Shown here piece by piece: positions 9,798 to 18,776 of a stretch of DNA of 54,097 nt. Position 1 is the stretch's first letter. Each line of letters starts with the position of its first letter. A program made the position numbers and the translations under genes. Source of the DNA: Dysgonamonadaceae bacterium (lineage in GTDB: Bacteria; Bacteroidota; Bacteroidia; Bacteroidales; Azobacteroidaceae); contig JAIRKO010000003.1 in assembly GCA_031260045.1 (NCBI GenBank), positions 1-54,097 on the forward strand, in the 5' to 3' direction. Under the pieces are notes generated by a model. It saw only the letters and a program-made list of their open reading frames with translations. It made no database searches and was not told the origin of the DNA.

Positions 9798-12700
9798 ATG
9801 AAGATAAAATGTTTACATATATGCCTGATCGGTTTACTGCTCTGTTGCCGACTGGCGCTCGCGCAGGAAAGTGGCGGGATGATGATACGCGGGAAAGTCG
9901 TTTCCGACACGGGAGAAGAACTTGTTGCCGCAACGGTTTTGGAAGTGGATGCAACGGGGCGCGTTATCTCGAATGCCATCACGGATGTAAACGGGGAGTT
10001 TTCGATGAAAATCAGGAATACCGGAAATAAATTGAAACTCAGTTATCTCGGATACGCTACGATGGAAACGACAATCGGCGCAAAACGCGATTTCACTATC
10101 GTGATGCAAGAAGACAACGTGCTTGCCGAAGTGATTGTAACGGGAAAGAAAACCGTATCCGGCGGCGGGATGGATATTGCTTTTAACGAAGTTCCGTTCG
10201 CCATGCAACGGATTTCCGCAAGCACATTCGAGGGTATTTCCGTTTCGTCTGTTGACGACGCTTTGCAGGGACACATTGCCGGATTGGATATTGTCGGTTC
10301 GGGAAATGTCGGGACGGGGTCGCAGATGCGTTTGCGCGGGATTGCCACGCTTAATTCCAATTCCGCTCCGCTGGTGGTAATCAACGGGATTCAGCGCCCG
10401 GACATCGCAACTTCCGATTTCGATTTCTCTTCCTCAAACGACCAGCAATTTGCCGATTTGCTGATGCTTAACGTGGACGACATCGAAGACATTCTGGTAT
10501 TGAAAGACGCCGGCGCAACGGCTGTTTACGGTTCGCGCGGCGCGGCGGGGGTAATACAAATTACCACCAAAAAGGGCGTGTCGGGACCGACGCGGGTGAA
10601 CTATAATTACAAATATTCGGGAGCATGGCAGCCGCCCGGTCTCAAGATGCTGAACGGCAACGACTACACCATGCTCATGAAACAGGCGTATTTCAATCCC
10701 CATCAAAACAGCGCCGCTTCCAATATTCCGGAGTTTACCTACGACCCCACTTTTTCGGAATACAGGCACTACAACAACAATACCGACTGGCGGAAAGCCG
10801 TGCTACAATACGGCGCAACGCACGACCATTACTTGTCGATTTCCGGCGGCGACGACCGGGCTAAGTTCCGAATTACGGGCGGTTACATGTCCAAAGAAGG
10901 AACCGTTATCGGGCAGAAATGGGATCGCCTGACTTCGCGGATGAACCTTGATTATCAGGTGTCGTCGCGGATTTTGTTCTCGTCCGATTTTGCGTTTACT
11001 TATTCCGACAACAAACAAAACTGGACGGACGATCGGGGCGACCACGACTATATTAACGGAAAAAGCATCCTCTACATCGCCTATAAAAAAATGCCGAACA
11101 TGAGCATATATAGTAAGGACGAGAACGGCAATCTCCTGCCCGCCTATTACAATATGCGCGCGGATTCGCGGCTGGCGGACGGGGAGCAGGGTTTCCTGCG
11201 CAATCCGGTGGCGCTCGCGCATCTGGCGACCAACAATTCAAAGTCTTATGATATATTGCCCACCCTGAGGATGCGGTACGAACTGCTCGACCCCACCGAG
11301 CAAACCCTGCGCTACGAAGTGTATGTTTCGTTTGATATGAAAAACAGCAAATCGCATAAATTCCTCCCGAAAGAAGTGGCTTCGGAAGTTTGGAGCCACG
11401 AAGATGTGAACCGCGTGGAAGACAAAGATGCGGAAAGTTTCGGCATCCAGTCGGAAAACAAAATCGAATGGCGACCCAAATTACCCGAAGCGCACAGTTT
11501 GAACGTCTATGCCTCTTTATATTCCTCGTCGGGAACTTCCAACGGACAGGAATTGCTTGCCACAGGCTTTCCCTCCGGAAAAATCTCCGATCCGTCCGCC
11601 GACGGATATGTGCGGAAACTCGGAAGCAGCATCGGGCAATGGCGCACGATGGCTGTTAACGCCCAATTGTTCTACTCCTACCTGTCGCGGTATATTGTTT
11701 ACGCCACTTTCCGGCGTGAAGGTTCGACCAAGTTCGGGAAAGGCAACAAATGGGGTTATTTTCCCGGCATTTCCCTGCGGTGGAACATATCCGACGAATC
11801 GTTTATGGAGCCTTTGAAACAGTGGGTAAACTTGTTTGCATTTCGTCCGAGTTGGGGGATTTCGGGAAACGCGCCGGGTTACGAATACCTGCATTTCAGT
11901 TCGTATGCGCCTTGGAGCGCTTACGGCGGCACGTCCACCATTCGCCCCGAAAACCTTCGTTTGTCGAACCTGAAATGGGAAAACAAAAACGAGTACAACT
12001 TCGGGATGGACGTCGAACTGTTAGACGCCAAATATACGATGGATGCCAACCTGTATTACGTGAGGGTAACCGACCTGCTTTCGGGCAAGGATGAAGCGCC
12101 GGCGCCGACTTCTACCGGATACGCAAACTTGGCTTACCGGAATGTTGGGACAATGAAAAATATCGGTTGGGAATTTAACCTACGCGGCAACCGTTTTATC
12201 CACATCGGCGATTTTGCAGTGGACGGCTATTTCAACATCGCCAATTCGGTGAATACCCTGATTGAACTTGACGAAGGCAATCTGAAAAATTACAACAAAG
12301 ACTTTGAATACGACAATCGAAACGCGCCTTATTTGCAACGCTTGCAGGTCGGACATTCCTACGGTTCGATTTACGGCTTCCGCTACAAAGGCGTTTACCA
12401 ATACGGTATTGATAATACCGATTTGGCGGCAAGCAATTACACGCTGGGGTCAGCGCCGGTTACGCGAAATGCCGCCGGAAATATTATTTACGACAGCAAA
12501 GGCAAGCCGATACCCATCTATTACAATTACGGTCCCAACGGGATTAACTACCAGTTTCAAGGCGGCGACGCCATTTACGAAGACATTAACAACGACGGGA
12601 ATATCGACGAATTAGACATCGTTTATCTGGGTAATTGCAACCCGAAACTGAACGGCGGGTTTGGGTTGACATTCCGGTGGAAAAGTCTCTCCGTTAATAC

Positions 12701-13130
12701 GTTCTTTACTTTCCGTTACGGTAATAAAATAATCAATATCACCCGCAGAGAAGCCGAAAACATGCTGACCGACAACAACCAGAGTATCGCCACCAATTGG
12801 CGGTGGCGCAAAGAAGGCGACATAATCGAAATGCCGCGGACTTTGCATCAATACGGCTACAATTCCCTGCCGAGCGACCGCTATGTGGAAGACGGTTCGT
12901 TTCTTCGCCTGAAATACATCACGTTGAACTGCGCCGTGCCTTCGCAGTGGCTGAAGAAATACGCCGTCAGGCAGTTGAACCTTTATTTTACCGTCAACAA
13001 CCTGTTTTGCCTGTCGGGCTATCAGGGTGTGGACGCGGAAGTGGGATACGGCGGTATGGGGCTGAGTAAAGACGAGTCGATTACGCCCCGCTCAAGGGAT
13101 TTTACCTTAGGCGTAACGCTTGGATTTTAA
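9798..13130 (+). CDS. SusC/RagA-family TonB-dependent outer-membrane transporter (SusC1)
   Basis: An outer-membrane beta-barrel that imports bulky ligands using TonB energy, paired with a SusD lid. The 1110-residue form starts at ATG 9798, giving a clean signal peptide (MKIKCLHICLIGLLLCCRLALA). The longer in-frame start at 9714 lies in the repeat. A carboxypeptidase-D-like domain (about 30-105) is followed by the plug with VDDALQGHIAGLDIV and LRGIATLNS, then the SusC signature VLKDAGATAVYGSRGAAGVI (about 240). The large barrel ends in RDFTLGVTLGF with a terminal aromatic residue. It sits between Fas1 and SusD1. No enzyme nearby hints at the substrate. Confidence 0.95.
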   Translation: MKIKCLHICLIGLLLCCRLALAQESGGMMIRGKVVSDTGEELVAATVLEVDATGRVISNAITDVNGEFSMKIRNTGNKLKLSYLGYATMETTIGAKRDFTIVMQEDNVLAEVIVTGKKTVSGGGMDIAFNEVPFAMQRISASTFEGISVSSVDDALQGHIAGLDIVGSGNVGTGSQMRLRGIATLNSNSAPLVVINGIQRPDIATSDFDFSSSNDQQFADLLMLNVDDIEDILVLKDAGATAVYGSRGAAGVIQITTKKGVSGPTRVNYNYKYSGAWQPPGLKMLNGNDYTMLMKQAYFNPHQNSAASNIPEFTYDPTFSEYRHYNNNTDWRKAVLQYGATHDHYLSISGGDDRAKFRITGGYMSKEGTVIGQKWDRLTSRMNLDYQVSSRILFSSDFAFTYSDNKQNWTDDRGDHDYINGKSILYIAYKKMPNMSIYSKDENGNLLPAYYNMRADSRLADGEQGFLRNPVALAHLATNNSKSYDILPTLRMRYELLDPTEQTLRYEVYVSFDMKNSKSHKFLPKEVASEVWSHEDVNRVEDKDAESFGIQSENKIEWRPKLPEAHSLNVYASLYSSSGTSNGQELLATGFPSGKISDPSADGYVRKLGSSIGQWRTMAVNAQLFYSYLSRYIVYATFRREGSTKFGKGNKWGYFPGISLRWNISDESFMEPLKQWVNLFAFRPSWGISGNAPGYEYLHFSSYAPWSAYGGTSTIRPENLRLSNLKWENKNEYNFGMDVELLDAKYTMDANLYYVRVTDLLSGKDEAPAPTSTGYANLAYRNVGTMKNIGWEFNLRGNRFIHIGDFAVDGYFNIANSVNTLIELDEGNLKNYNKDFEYDNRNAPYLQRLQVGHSYGSIYGFRYKGVYQYGIDNTDLAASNYTLGSAPVTRNAAGNIIYDSKGKPIPIYYNYGPNGINYQFQGGDAIYEDINNDGNIDELDIVYLGNCNPKLNGGFGLTFRWKSLSVNTFFTFRYGNKIINITRREAENMLTDNNQSIATNWRWRKEGDIIEMPRTLHQYGYNSLPSDRYVEDGSFLRLKYITLNCAVPSQWLKKYAVRQLNLYFTVNNLFCLSGYQGVDAEVGYGGMGLSKDESITPRSRDFTLGVTLGF

Positions 13131-13206
13131 TAAGGTAAGGCTCGGCTTTGATGCAAAAAGTCTCGAACTCAGTAATAAATAAATGATAATTAGTTTATAT
13201 TATTTT

Positions 13207-13288
13207 TTCTGGATTGCTTCACCGCTGCGCCTTCGGTATTGCAACCTCACCGCGTCATTGCGAAGGCGAAGCCTGAAGCAATCCAGAT
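13207..13288. repeat. Dispersed palindromic repeat, copy C
   Basis: An 82-bp palindrome, TTCTGGATTGCTTCACCGC to GAAGCCTGAAGCAATCCAGA, lies between SusC1 and SusD1 and ends 21 bases before the SusD1 start. The preceding 40 or so bases closely match the left flank of copy B, so flank and palindrome spread or were duplicated together. Confidence 0.85.
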
Positions 13289-13308
13289 TAATCATTAATC
13301 ATAAAAAA

Positions 13309-14937
13309 ATGAAATCAACATACACAATCGCACTAATCGCAACATTTACGCTCGCTTCCTGTTCCGATTTCCTGAACATTAAGCCGATGGATAAAATGGT
13401 GCTTGAAGACTACTGGCAAACCAGGAACGACGTCGAATCGACCGTACTGGCTTGCTACCGCGCCATGCAGGAAGACGGCTTTATGGAACGAATCATACTG
13501 GGCGGCGAACTCCGTTCCGACAATGTGATTACGGATGAAACAAAACTGAAAACGTCCGCAGATATAGCGCATATCAACGATCTCACCATCAAGCCGACAA
13601 ACGACCTGCTCAAATGGCAGGCGTTTTACACGGTTATTAATTACTGCAACGCCGTTTTGGAATTTGCCCCCGGCGTAACGGAAAAAGATCCGAACTATAC
13701 GACCGGATTTATGCGCGTCCATCAGGCGGAAGCCTATGCCATACGCGCGTTGACGTATTTTTATTTGGTCAGAATTTACCGGAACGTTCCTTACATCGAC
13801 TTTCATTACAAGGAAGATACGCAAGACTTTTTCATCCCGCAAACGGATGGCGACACGATACTGCATCGTTTAACGGAACAGTTGCAGGAAGCCGAAAAGT
13901 ATGCCATGTCTTCGTGGGGCGTATTTAACAGCGAGCAACGGTATCGTGTAACAAAAAATATGGTACGCGCCCTGCTGGCGGATATTTACTTGTGGCTCGG
14001 CGACTATGAGGCTTGCATCGCCGCCTGCGAGCGCATCGAACCGGATATTACGGACGAAGACGAGGTGATTAACTACGATTTGCTGACCGGCGCCGAATTG
14101 AACCTGATTGGCAACCGATGGTCTAAATTTGAATCTTTCAGGGAAATATTTTATAACGGCAACAGCATGGAAAGCATTTTTGAATTGCAGTTCAATGCGA
14201 ATATAAAATCCAACGACAAGCTGGCTTCCCTGTATTACAACGACGCCGTCGATAAGATGGGGCAACTGGCCGCCGCCCCGCTTGGCGAGTATGATGACGG
14301 AAACCTGTTTTCGGAAAAGGATATACGCGGGCAAACCTCCTATACGCCGGCGGTGCAGGGGGGAAGTTATCAGGGATTTTCAAAAATTGTGAAATACTTT
14401 GGCTTAATCAACATTGTGGATTTGGATAACGGCAACTGGTTTTGGTCGGCGGCGCGGGATATTAAAACGAGCGCGCCCAACTGGATTTTTTACCGCGTTG
14501 CGGACGTTTACCTCATGAAAGCGGAAGCCCTCACGGAACGCAATGCCGCAGGCGATTTGGCGTTGGCGTTGGAGTTGGTGAATATCACTTATGTGCGTTC
14601 CAATCCCGACGGCGTTCCTCTGTCGAAAGAGAAATACGGCACGCAGGAGTTGATGCGGAAATTGGTTTTTGACGAACGCCAACGCGAGTTTCTTTTTGAG
14701 GGCAAGCGGTGGTTCGACATGGTGCGCATGGCGCGTAGGGAAGACCGGAAAGCCGGAAGTCCGGACGCTCACCATAGCGTATTGAGTTATATGACGCGCA
14801 AATATACACACGGCGGGGATGTAATCAGAAGTAAACTCATCCGGACGGATGTGCTTTATTTGCCGGTTTATGCCGACGAGTTGATAAATAATCCCACTTT
14901 GAAACAAAATCCGTATTATGAAATTAATAATGAGTAA
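13309..14937 (+). CDS. SusD/RagB-family nutrient-binding lipoprotein (SusD1)
   Basis: The surface lid of the SusC1 transporter. It starts at ATG 13309 (MKSTYTIALIATFTLASC), which gives a lipoprotein signal with lipobox TLASC. A start at 13183 would read through the palindromic repeat. At 542 residues it is a normal length. The N-terminal SusD-like region has the typical EDYWQTRNDVESTVLACYRAM stretch split by helices, with TPR-like helices such as EAYAIRALTYFYLVRIYRNVPY. The C-terminal RagB segment has DERQREFLFEGKRWFDMVR. It pairs with SusC1. A hairpin follows its stop codon directly. Confidence 0.95.
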   Translation: MKSTYTIALIATFTLASCSDFLNIKPMDKMVLEDYWQTRNDVESTVLACYRAMQEDGFMERIILGGELRSDNVITDETKLKTSADIAHINDLTIKPTNDLLKWQAFYTVINYCNAVLEFAPGVTEKDPNYTTGFMRVHQAEAYAIRALTYFYLVRIYRNVPYIDFHYKEDTQDFFIPQTDGDTILHRLTEQLQEAEKYAMSSWGVFNSEQRYRVTKNMVRALLADIYLWLGDYEACIAACERIEPDITDEDEVINYDLLTGAELNLIGNRWSKFESFREIFYNGNSMESIFELQFNANIKSNDKLASLYYNDAVDKMGQLAAAPLGEYDDGNLFSEKDIRGQTSYTPAVQGGSYQGFSKIVKYFGLINIVDLDNGNWFWSAARDIKTSAPNWIFYRVADVYLMKAEALTERNAAGDLALALELVNITYVRSNPDGVPLSKEKYGTQELMRKLVFDERQREFLFEGKRWFDMVRMARREDRKAGSPDAHHSVLSYMTRKYTHGGDVIRSKLIRTDVLYLPVYADELINNPTLKQNPYYEINNE

Positions 14938-14990
14938 ACGAGTTGACAAGTAAACGCATCAACCCCCTACTTGTTTACTCGTCAACTCGT
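14938..14990 (+). terminator. Long hairpin after SusD1
   Basis: ACGAGTTGACAAGTAAAC (14938-14955) pairs with GTTTACTCGTCAACTCGT (14973-14990) with one mismatch over 18 bp and a 17-base loop. It begins on the base after the SusD1 stop. There is no real U-tract, so termination may be partial. A related hairpin sits behind the fucP-like gene at 28313. Confidence 0.6.
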
Positions 14991-15035
14991 TACTATATTA
15001 TGTAAAAATAATATGAACTAATTATGAACACTTAC

Positions 15036-16961
15036 ATGAAAAACAAAAATATCATAACGTTTGTGCTATTGAGCCTCACTCTTTCGTCCTGCATGGACGA
15101 CGCCGTGCAGAATTTCAGAACGGCTGAGGAAGACGGAATAACCGCTTTCCTGAAAAAAGACCCCGACCGTTATTCGGAATTTCTAAAACTGATGGAGGCT
15201 GCCGGCGTCGACGCCCTGCTGGACGCACGCGGGAATTATACCTGCTTCGTGCCGGTTAACGAGGCGGTGCGCCGTTATTACGCGGAAAAAAACGCCGACC
15301 TTGACCAAATGACGGAAGAAACAATCAAAGAAATCGTATACAGCCACATTATCCGGCAGGAAAATCCGAGCGATGATCCGCTCACCACCGATTTGTTTCC
15401 AAACGGCACCATCGGTTTGCCGAACATGCTGGGTAAATTTATCCAAACCACTTACGATTCGCTCGGCAATATTTACGTGAACCAAACGGCGAAAATCCTA
15501 ATTCCCGACCAAGATAAGGAAGAACCCTACAAAATATACAACGGGGTAATCCACACGATTGACGGCGTTTTGGAGCCTTCGCGCGGTCGCATATCCGGTC
15601 TGCTGGCGGAACAAGCGCGTTATTCTTTGTTCGTCGAAGCCCTGCGGGAAACAGGTTTGATTGATTCGCTGGAAGCCTATATTAATGAAAATTACGACAG
15701 AAGACGCAAAGCGGGGGAAATTCCCGATGAAATCATCTCGCTAAGTACGTTCAACAATAAAGCCGTTTATGCAAACAAAGGCGGCAGCCTGAATACGCCC
15801 GCTTCGTGGCTCATCGGGTTTACCGTTCTGATGGAAAGCGACGAGGTGTATAAACGGGCGGGCATTCAAACCTTGAACGATTTGCGGCAGTATGCCGAAA
15901 CGCACGTCGTGCCGGATTTTCCGGATACTTACAATGATTTGACCGACCGGCGCAACAGCCTGAACCGCTTCATTGCCTACCATATTTTGGACAGAACGAT
16001 GGACGTCAGCGATTTTATCCCCGCCTCGTGGCTGGATATTTATTACACGAAAGACGCCGCCGAACTCGGCGTGATAGTCGATTATTCCGGTACGTTGGAT
16101 CCTTACGGAATAGTGGAAATACGGCGGGATGCGACCGGTGCGATATTAAACCGGCGGAGCGACGGTTCGGCTGTCCGCATCCTGACGGAATCGGGGAACG
16201 TATCCGAAAACGGGATGTTTCACGGATTGGATCGCATACTGGTTTACGACGTCGGCGTGGAATCCGACGTGCTGAACAAACGCCTGCGGATGGACGTTAC
16301 TTCCCTCTTGCCGGAACTCCACACCAACCGCATCAAGGGCAACGCGCCCTACGGGAAAGGCGTGATTTTTCCGCAAGGATACCTGAAAAACATGGTGCAA
16401 CTCACCGAAAATACGCAGATACAATACGGGGGCGCTATGCTGAACGAGGGATGGAACGATTTGCATTTGGACGAAATACTGATTGCCGGAAAATACGATT
16501 TGATGTTGCGCCTGCCGCCTTTGCCGGAGGCTACCTACGAAATTCGCATCGGTTACACCGCCAATCAAAAGCGGGGCGTTCTGCAAATCAGCCTTGACGG
16601 GAAGCCGCTTGGTATCCCGCTCGACATGACCAAAGAAGCAAGCGACCCGGCTATCGGCTATGTCAAACCGGGCGATGACGAGAACGACCCCTACGGTTAT
16701 GAAAACGACAAAATGATGCGCAATCGGGGGTATATGAAAGCGCCGAGTACAATTTACGGCTCCTCCGACGGCAACGATGTGCTGCGGACGCTCGCGCGCG
16801 CGGTACGCCGCATACTCACCACCGCTCGCCTTGATCGCGGCGAACACTGGTTGCACTTCAAGTCGGTAGAAGATATTGATACGCGCGAGTTTATGTTTGA
16901 TTATTTGGAACTTGTGCCTTCGTCCGCTTATCCCGATAGGAACGACGAAGGGGTTGAATGA
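15036..16961 (+). CDS. Fasciclin lipoprotein with C-terminal jelly-roll-like domain (Fas2)
   Basis: A 641-residue lipoprotein. The signal ends at LTLSSC (lipobox), followed by MDDAVQ. The start at 15036 (MKNKNII) is preferred over 15024, because the upstream ATGAAC belongs to a flank motif that recurs at 30365 without a gene. A first FAS1 domain spans about 35-185 (H1 CFVPVNEAVRRYY; H2 VIHTIDGVLEPS). A second, more divergent one spans about 190-400 (YHILDRT, FHGLDRILVYD). The last 230 residues form a beta-rich domain with YEIRIGYTANQKRG, HWLHFKSV and the end FDYLELVP, resembling a carbohydrate-binding jelly roll. That likeness is inference. Fas2 opens the second half of the locus. Confidence 0.85.
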   Translation: MKNKNIITFVLLSLTLSSCMDDAVQNFRTAEEDGITAFLKKDPDRYSEFLKLMEAAGVDALLDARGNYTCFVPVNEAVRRYYAEKNADLDQMTEETIKEIVYSHIIRQENPSDDPLTTDLFPNGTIGLPNMLGKFIQTTYDSLGNIYVNQTAKILIPDQDKEEPYKIYNGVIHTIDGVLEPSRGRISGLLAEQARYSLFVEALRETGLIDSLEAYINENYDRRRKAGEIPDEIISLSTFNNKAVYANKGGSLNTPASWLIGFTVLMESDEVYKRAGIQTLNDLRQYAETHVVPDFPDTYNDLTDRRNSLNRFIAYHILDRTMDVSDFIPASWLDIYYTKDAAELGVIVDYSGTLDPYGIVEIRRDATGAILNRRSDGSAVRILTESGNVSENGMFHGLDRILVYDVGVESDVLNKRLRMDVTSLLPELHTNRIKGNAPYGKGVIFPQGYLKNMVQLTENTQIQYGGAMLNEGWNDLHLDEILIAGKYDLMLRLPPLPEATYEIRIGYTANQKRGVLQISLDGKPLGIPLDMTKEASDPAIGYVKPGDDENDPYGYENDKMMRNRGYMKAPSTIYGSSDGNDVLRTLARAVRRILTTARLDRGEHWLHFKSVEDIDTREFMFDYLELVPSSAYPDRNDEGVE

Positions 16962-17071
16962 TGAATAATGATTAATGTTCGGATTTGGAAAAATAAGTAA
17001 CTACTTTTAAAGTTCCGGCTGTTACTTAAAAAGTTTAATTCGTGCATTCGTGGCAATAAAAAATATAAAAC

Positions 17072-18679
17072 ATGAAAAAGAAAATAAAGCTTGGCTTGGC
17101 GGTGGTCGTACTCCTATTCGGAATGATTGCCTGCGTCGATACGGAACAACATTACGAAGTATCGAAAGATGTGGCGTTAAGGGGTTCTCTGTGGGAACTG
17201 ATTTCCAAAGATACGGAAATGAGCAGGTTTGCCGCTTTGCTGGAACGTTATGCTTACGACCGCATCCTGCAAAGCGAACAGGCTTATACCGTTTGGGCGC
17301 CGAGTAATGAAAGTCTGCTCAACATTGACCCGGACGATTCGATAACTGCGGTGCGCATCATTACCACGCACATCGCCCGCTATTCCCATTCGGCTTCCGG
17401 CAGGGCTACCGGACGCAGGGAAATATATATGCTGAATGCCAAGAAATTGACGTTTGCATCCGTCGGCACAACCTATATTATGGGCGGCGTGGAACTGGGG
17501 AGGAGAAACATGGCGGCAAACAACGGCATCCTGCATACCGTGAGAGGACAAATCCCGTTTTTTCCCAATACTTGGCAAATGATGGAAGAACCGCGTTTCG
17601 ACTCAATTCGCAACTATTTGTATGCTTTCGGCAAACGCGAATTTCTGCGGAGGGCGTCGACCCAAATCGACGTCAATGAAGAAGGTATGATTGTTTACGA
17701 TTCCGTGTTTTCCGAAATGAATTCAATGTGGTATACTTACGCAAAAGGTATCGGATGGCTGAACGACGAAGACAGCGTTTATACCATGATATTGCCCGAA
17801 AACGCCGCGTGGACGGAAACTTACGGCAATTATTACAGCCTCTTCCGCCCCGACCCGTCGCTGCCAAATCCCGATTCGATACAAAGGGCGAATGTGCAGT
17901 ACGCTATCGTGCAGGATTTGGTTTTTCGCGGCGAGATTATAAATCCCGACCGTTACGGGGAAGCCGATTCGATTGTTTCGACCCGCAACGCCGTCATCAG
18001 AAATCCCGCGCGTATTTTTAGCGGTATTTCGCCCGTGCAAACGAGCAACGGGTGGGTGTATCCCGCCTCCAAACTGCTGTACGATAGAACGGATTCTTAT
18101 GTTAAATCCATTAAGATAGAAGCCGAAATGCCGCTTGGAAGAATGCACGACGAAACGAGGGACAAAAGCACAATTCAAACTTGGTATATCTCGGAAAATC
18201 CCAATATTTCGGGCAATTCTCTCTTGCGCGTGGCGGATCTCGGAAAAAGCGCCAGCGAAGAGCCTGCGGTTTCTTTTGAAATACCCGGCGTTTTGAATAC
18301 CGAATACGATATTTATGCGGTGTTTCTGTCGCCGTCCGCTGTGAACCCGGCAAGCGTGGACACGTCCGTTACGCGGGTGAAATTTCAAATACAGCAGTGG
18401 AACCGCATCAACCGGAAGGAAGACGACGCCGGTTGGAACAAGACGCTTGCGACATTTCAAGGCTCCGGCGCAGAGTTCGTAACGCAAAAGAGGGGCATAT
18501 CCGTTATGAAAGCCGGAACGTTCCTTTTTCCCTTTGCCAATATTAATGAAGAAGATAATGTGTTCCGAATTAAGGTGATCAGTGCCATCACCAGCAGGGA
18601 TAAAAACAGTCGGGAAAACAGGTTTAATAAGGAAATGCGGATTGATTACCTGTTGTTGGTTCCTGCCGGGTCTAAATGA
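17072..18679 (+). CDS. Fasciclin lipoprotein with C-terminal jelly-roll-like domain (Fas3)
   Basis: A 535-residue lipoprotein with a signal and lipobox GMIAC (Cys about 17). One clear FAS1 domain (about 25-170) has WAPSNESLLNI as H1 and a later GILHTVRGQI. A second degenerate FAS1-like region follows (about 175-330, YTMILPENAAW, NGWVYPASKLLYD). The C-terminal 190 residues are beta-rich, with YDIYAVFLSPS and an end MRIDYLLLVPAG that parallels the FDYLELVP end of Fas2. The two are therefore related domain arrangements placed side by side, as SusE/SusF are in classical loci. The comparison with SusE/F is by position only. Confidence 0.82.
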   Translation: MKKKIKLGLAVVVLLFGMIACVDTEQHYEVSKDVALRGSLWELISKDTEMSRFAALLERYAYDRILQSEQAYTVWAPSNESLLNIDPDDSITAVRIITTHIARYSHSASGRATGRREIYMLNAKKLTFASVGTTYIMGGVELGRRNMAANNGILHTVRGQIPFFPNTWQMMEEPRFDSIRNYLYAFGKREFLRRASTQIDVNEEGMIVYDSVFSEMNSMWYTYAKGIGWLNDEDSVYTMILPENAAWTETYGNYYSLFRPDPSLPNPDSIQRANVQYAIVQDLVFRGEIINPDRYGEADSIVSTRNAVIRNPARIFSGISPVQTSNGWVYPASKLLYDRTDSYVKSIKIEAEMPLGRMHDETRDKSTIQTWYISENPNISGNSLLRVADLGKSASEEPAVSFEIPGVLNTEYDIYAVFLSPSAVNPASVDTSVTRVKFQIQQWNRINRKEDDAGWNKTLATFQGSGAEFVTQKRGISVMKAGTFLFPFANINEEDNVFRIKVISAITSRDKNSRENRFNKEMRIDYLLLVPAGSK

Positions 18680-18696
18680 ATTAGCGCAAGTTCTTT

Positions 18697-18771
18697 CGTC
18701 ATTGCGAGGGCAAAGCCTGAAGCAATCCAGAATAAAACGTTAAAATATATATTAATTTTTCATACATAACT
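18697..18771. repeat. Half copy of the palindromic repeat plus conserved flank (copy D)
   Basis: Only the right half is present (CGTCATTGCGAG...AAGCCTGAAGCAATCCAGAAT). It is followed by an AT-rich stretch ending TTAATTTTTCATACATAACT just before SusC2. The same half repeat with the same 20-bp flank occurs at 48921-48993, where no SusC gene follows. Confidence 0.75.
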
Positions 18772-18776
18772 TACAG

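Noticed and set aside
13183-13308. Upstream extension of SusD1
   Set aside because: It reads through repeat copy C; the ATG at 13309 gives a clean lipoprotein signal.
16146-16856. A 236-codon minus-strand frame
   Set aside because: It is antisense to Fas2 with no recognisable motif.
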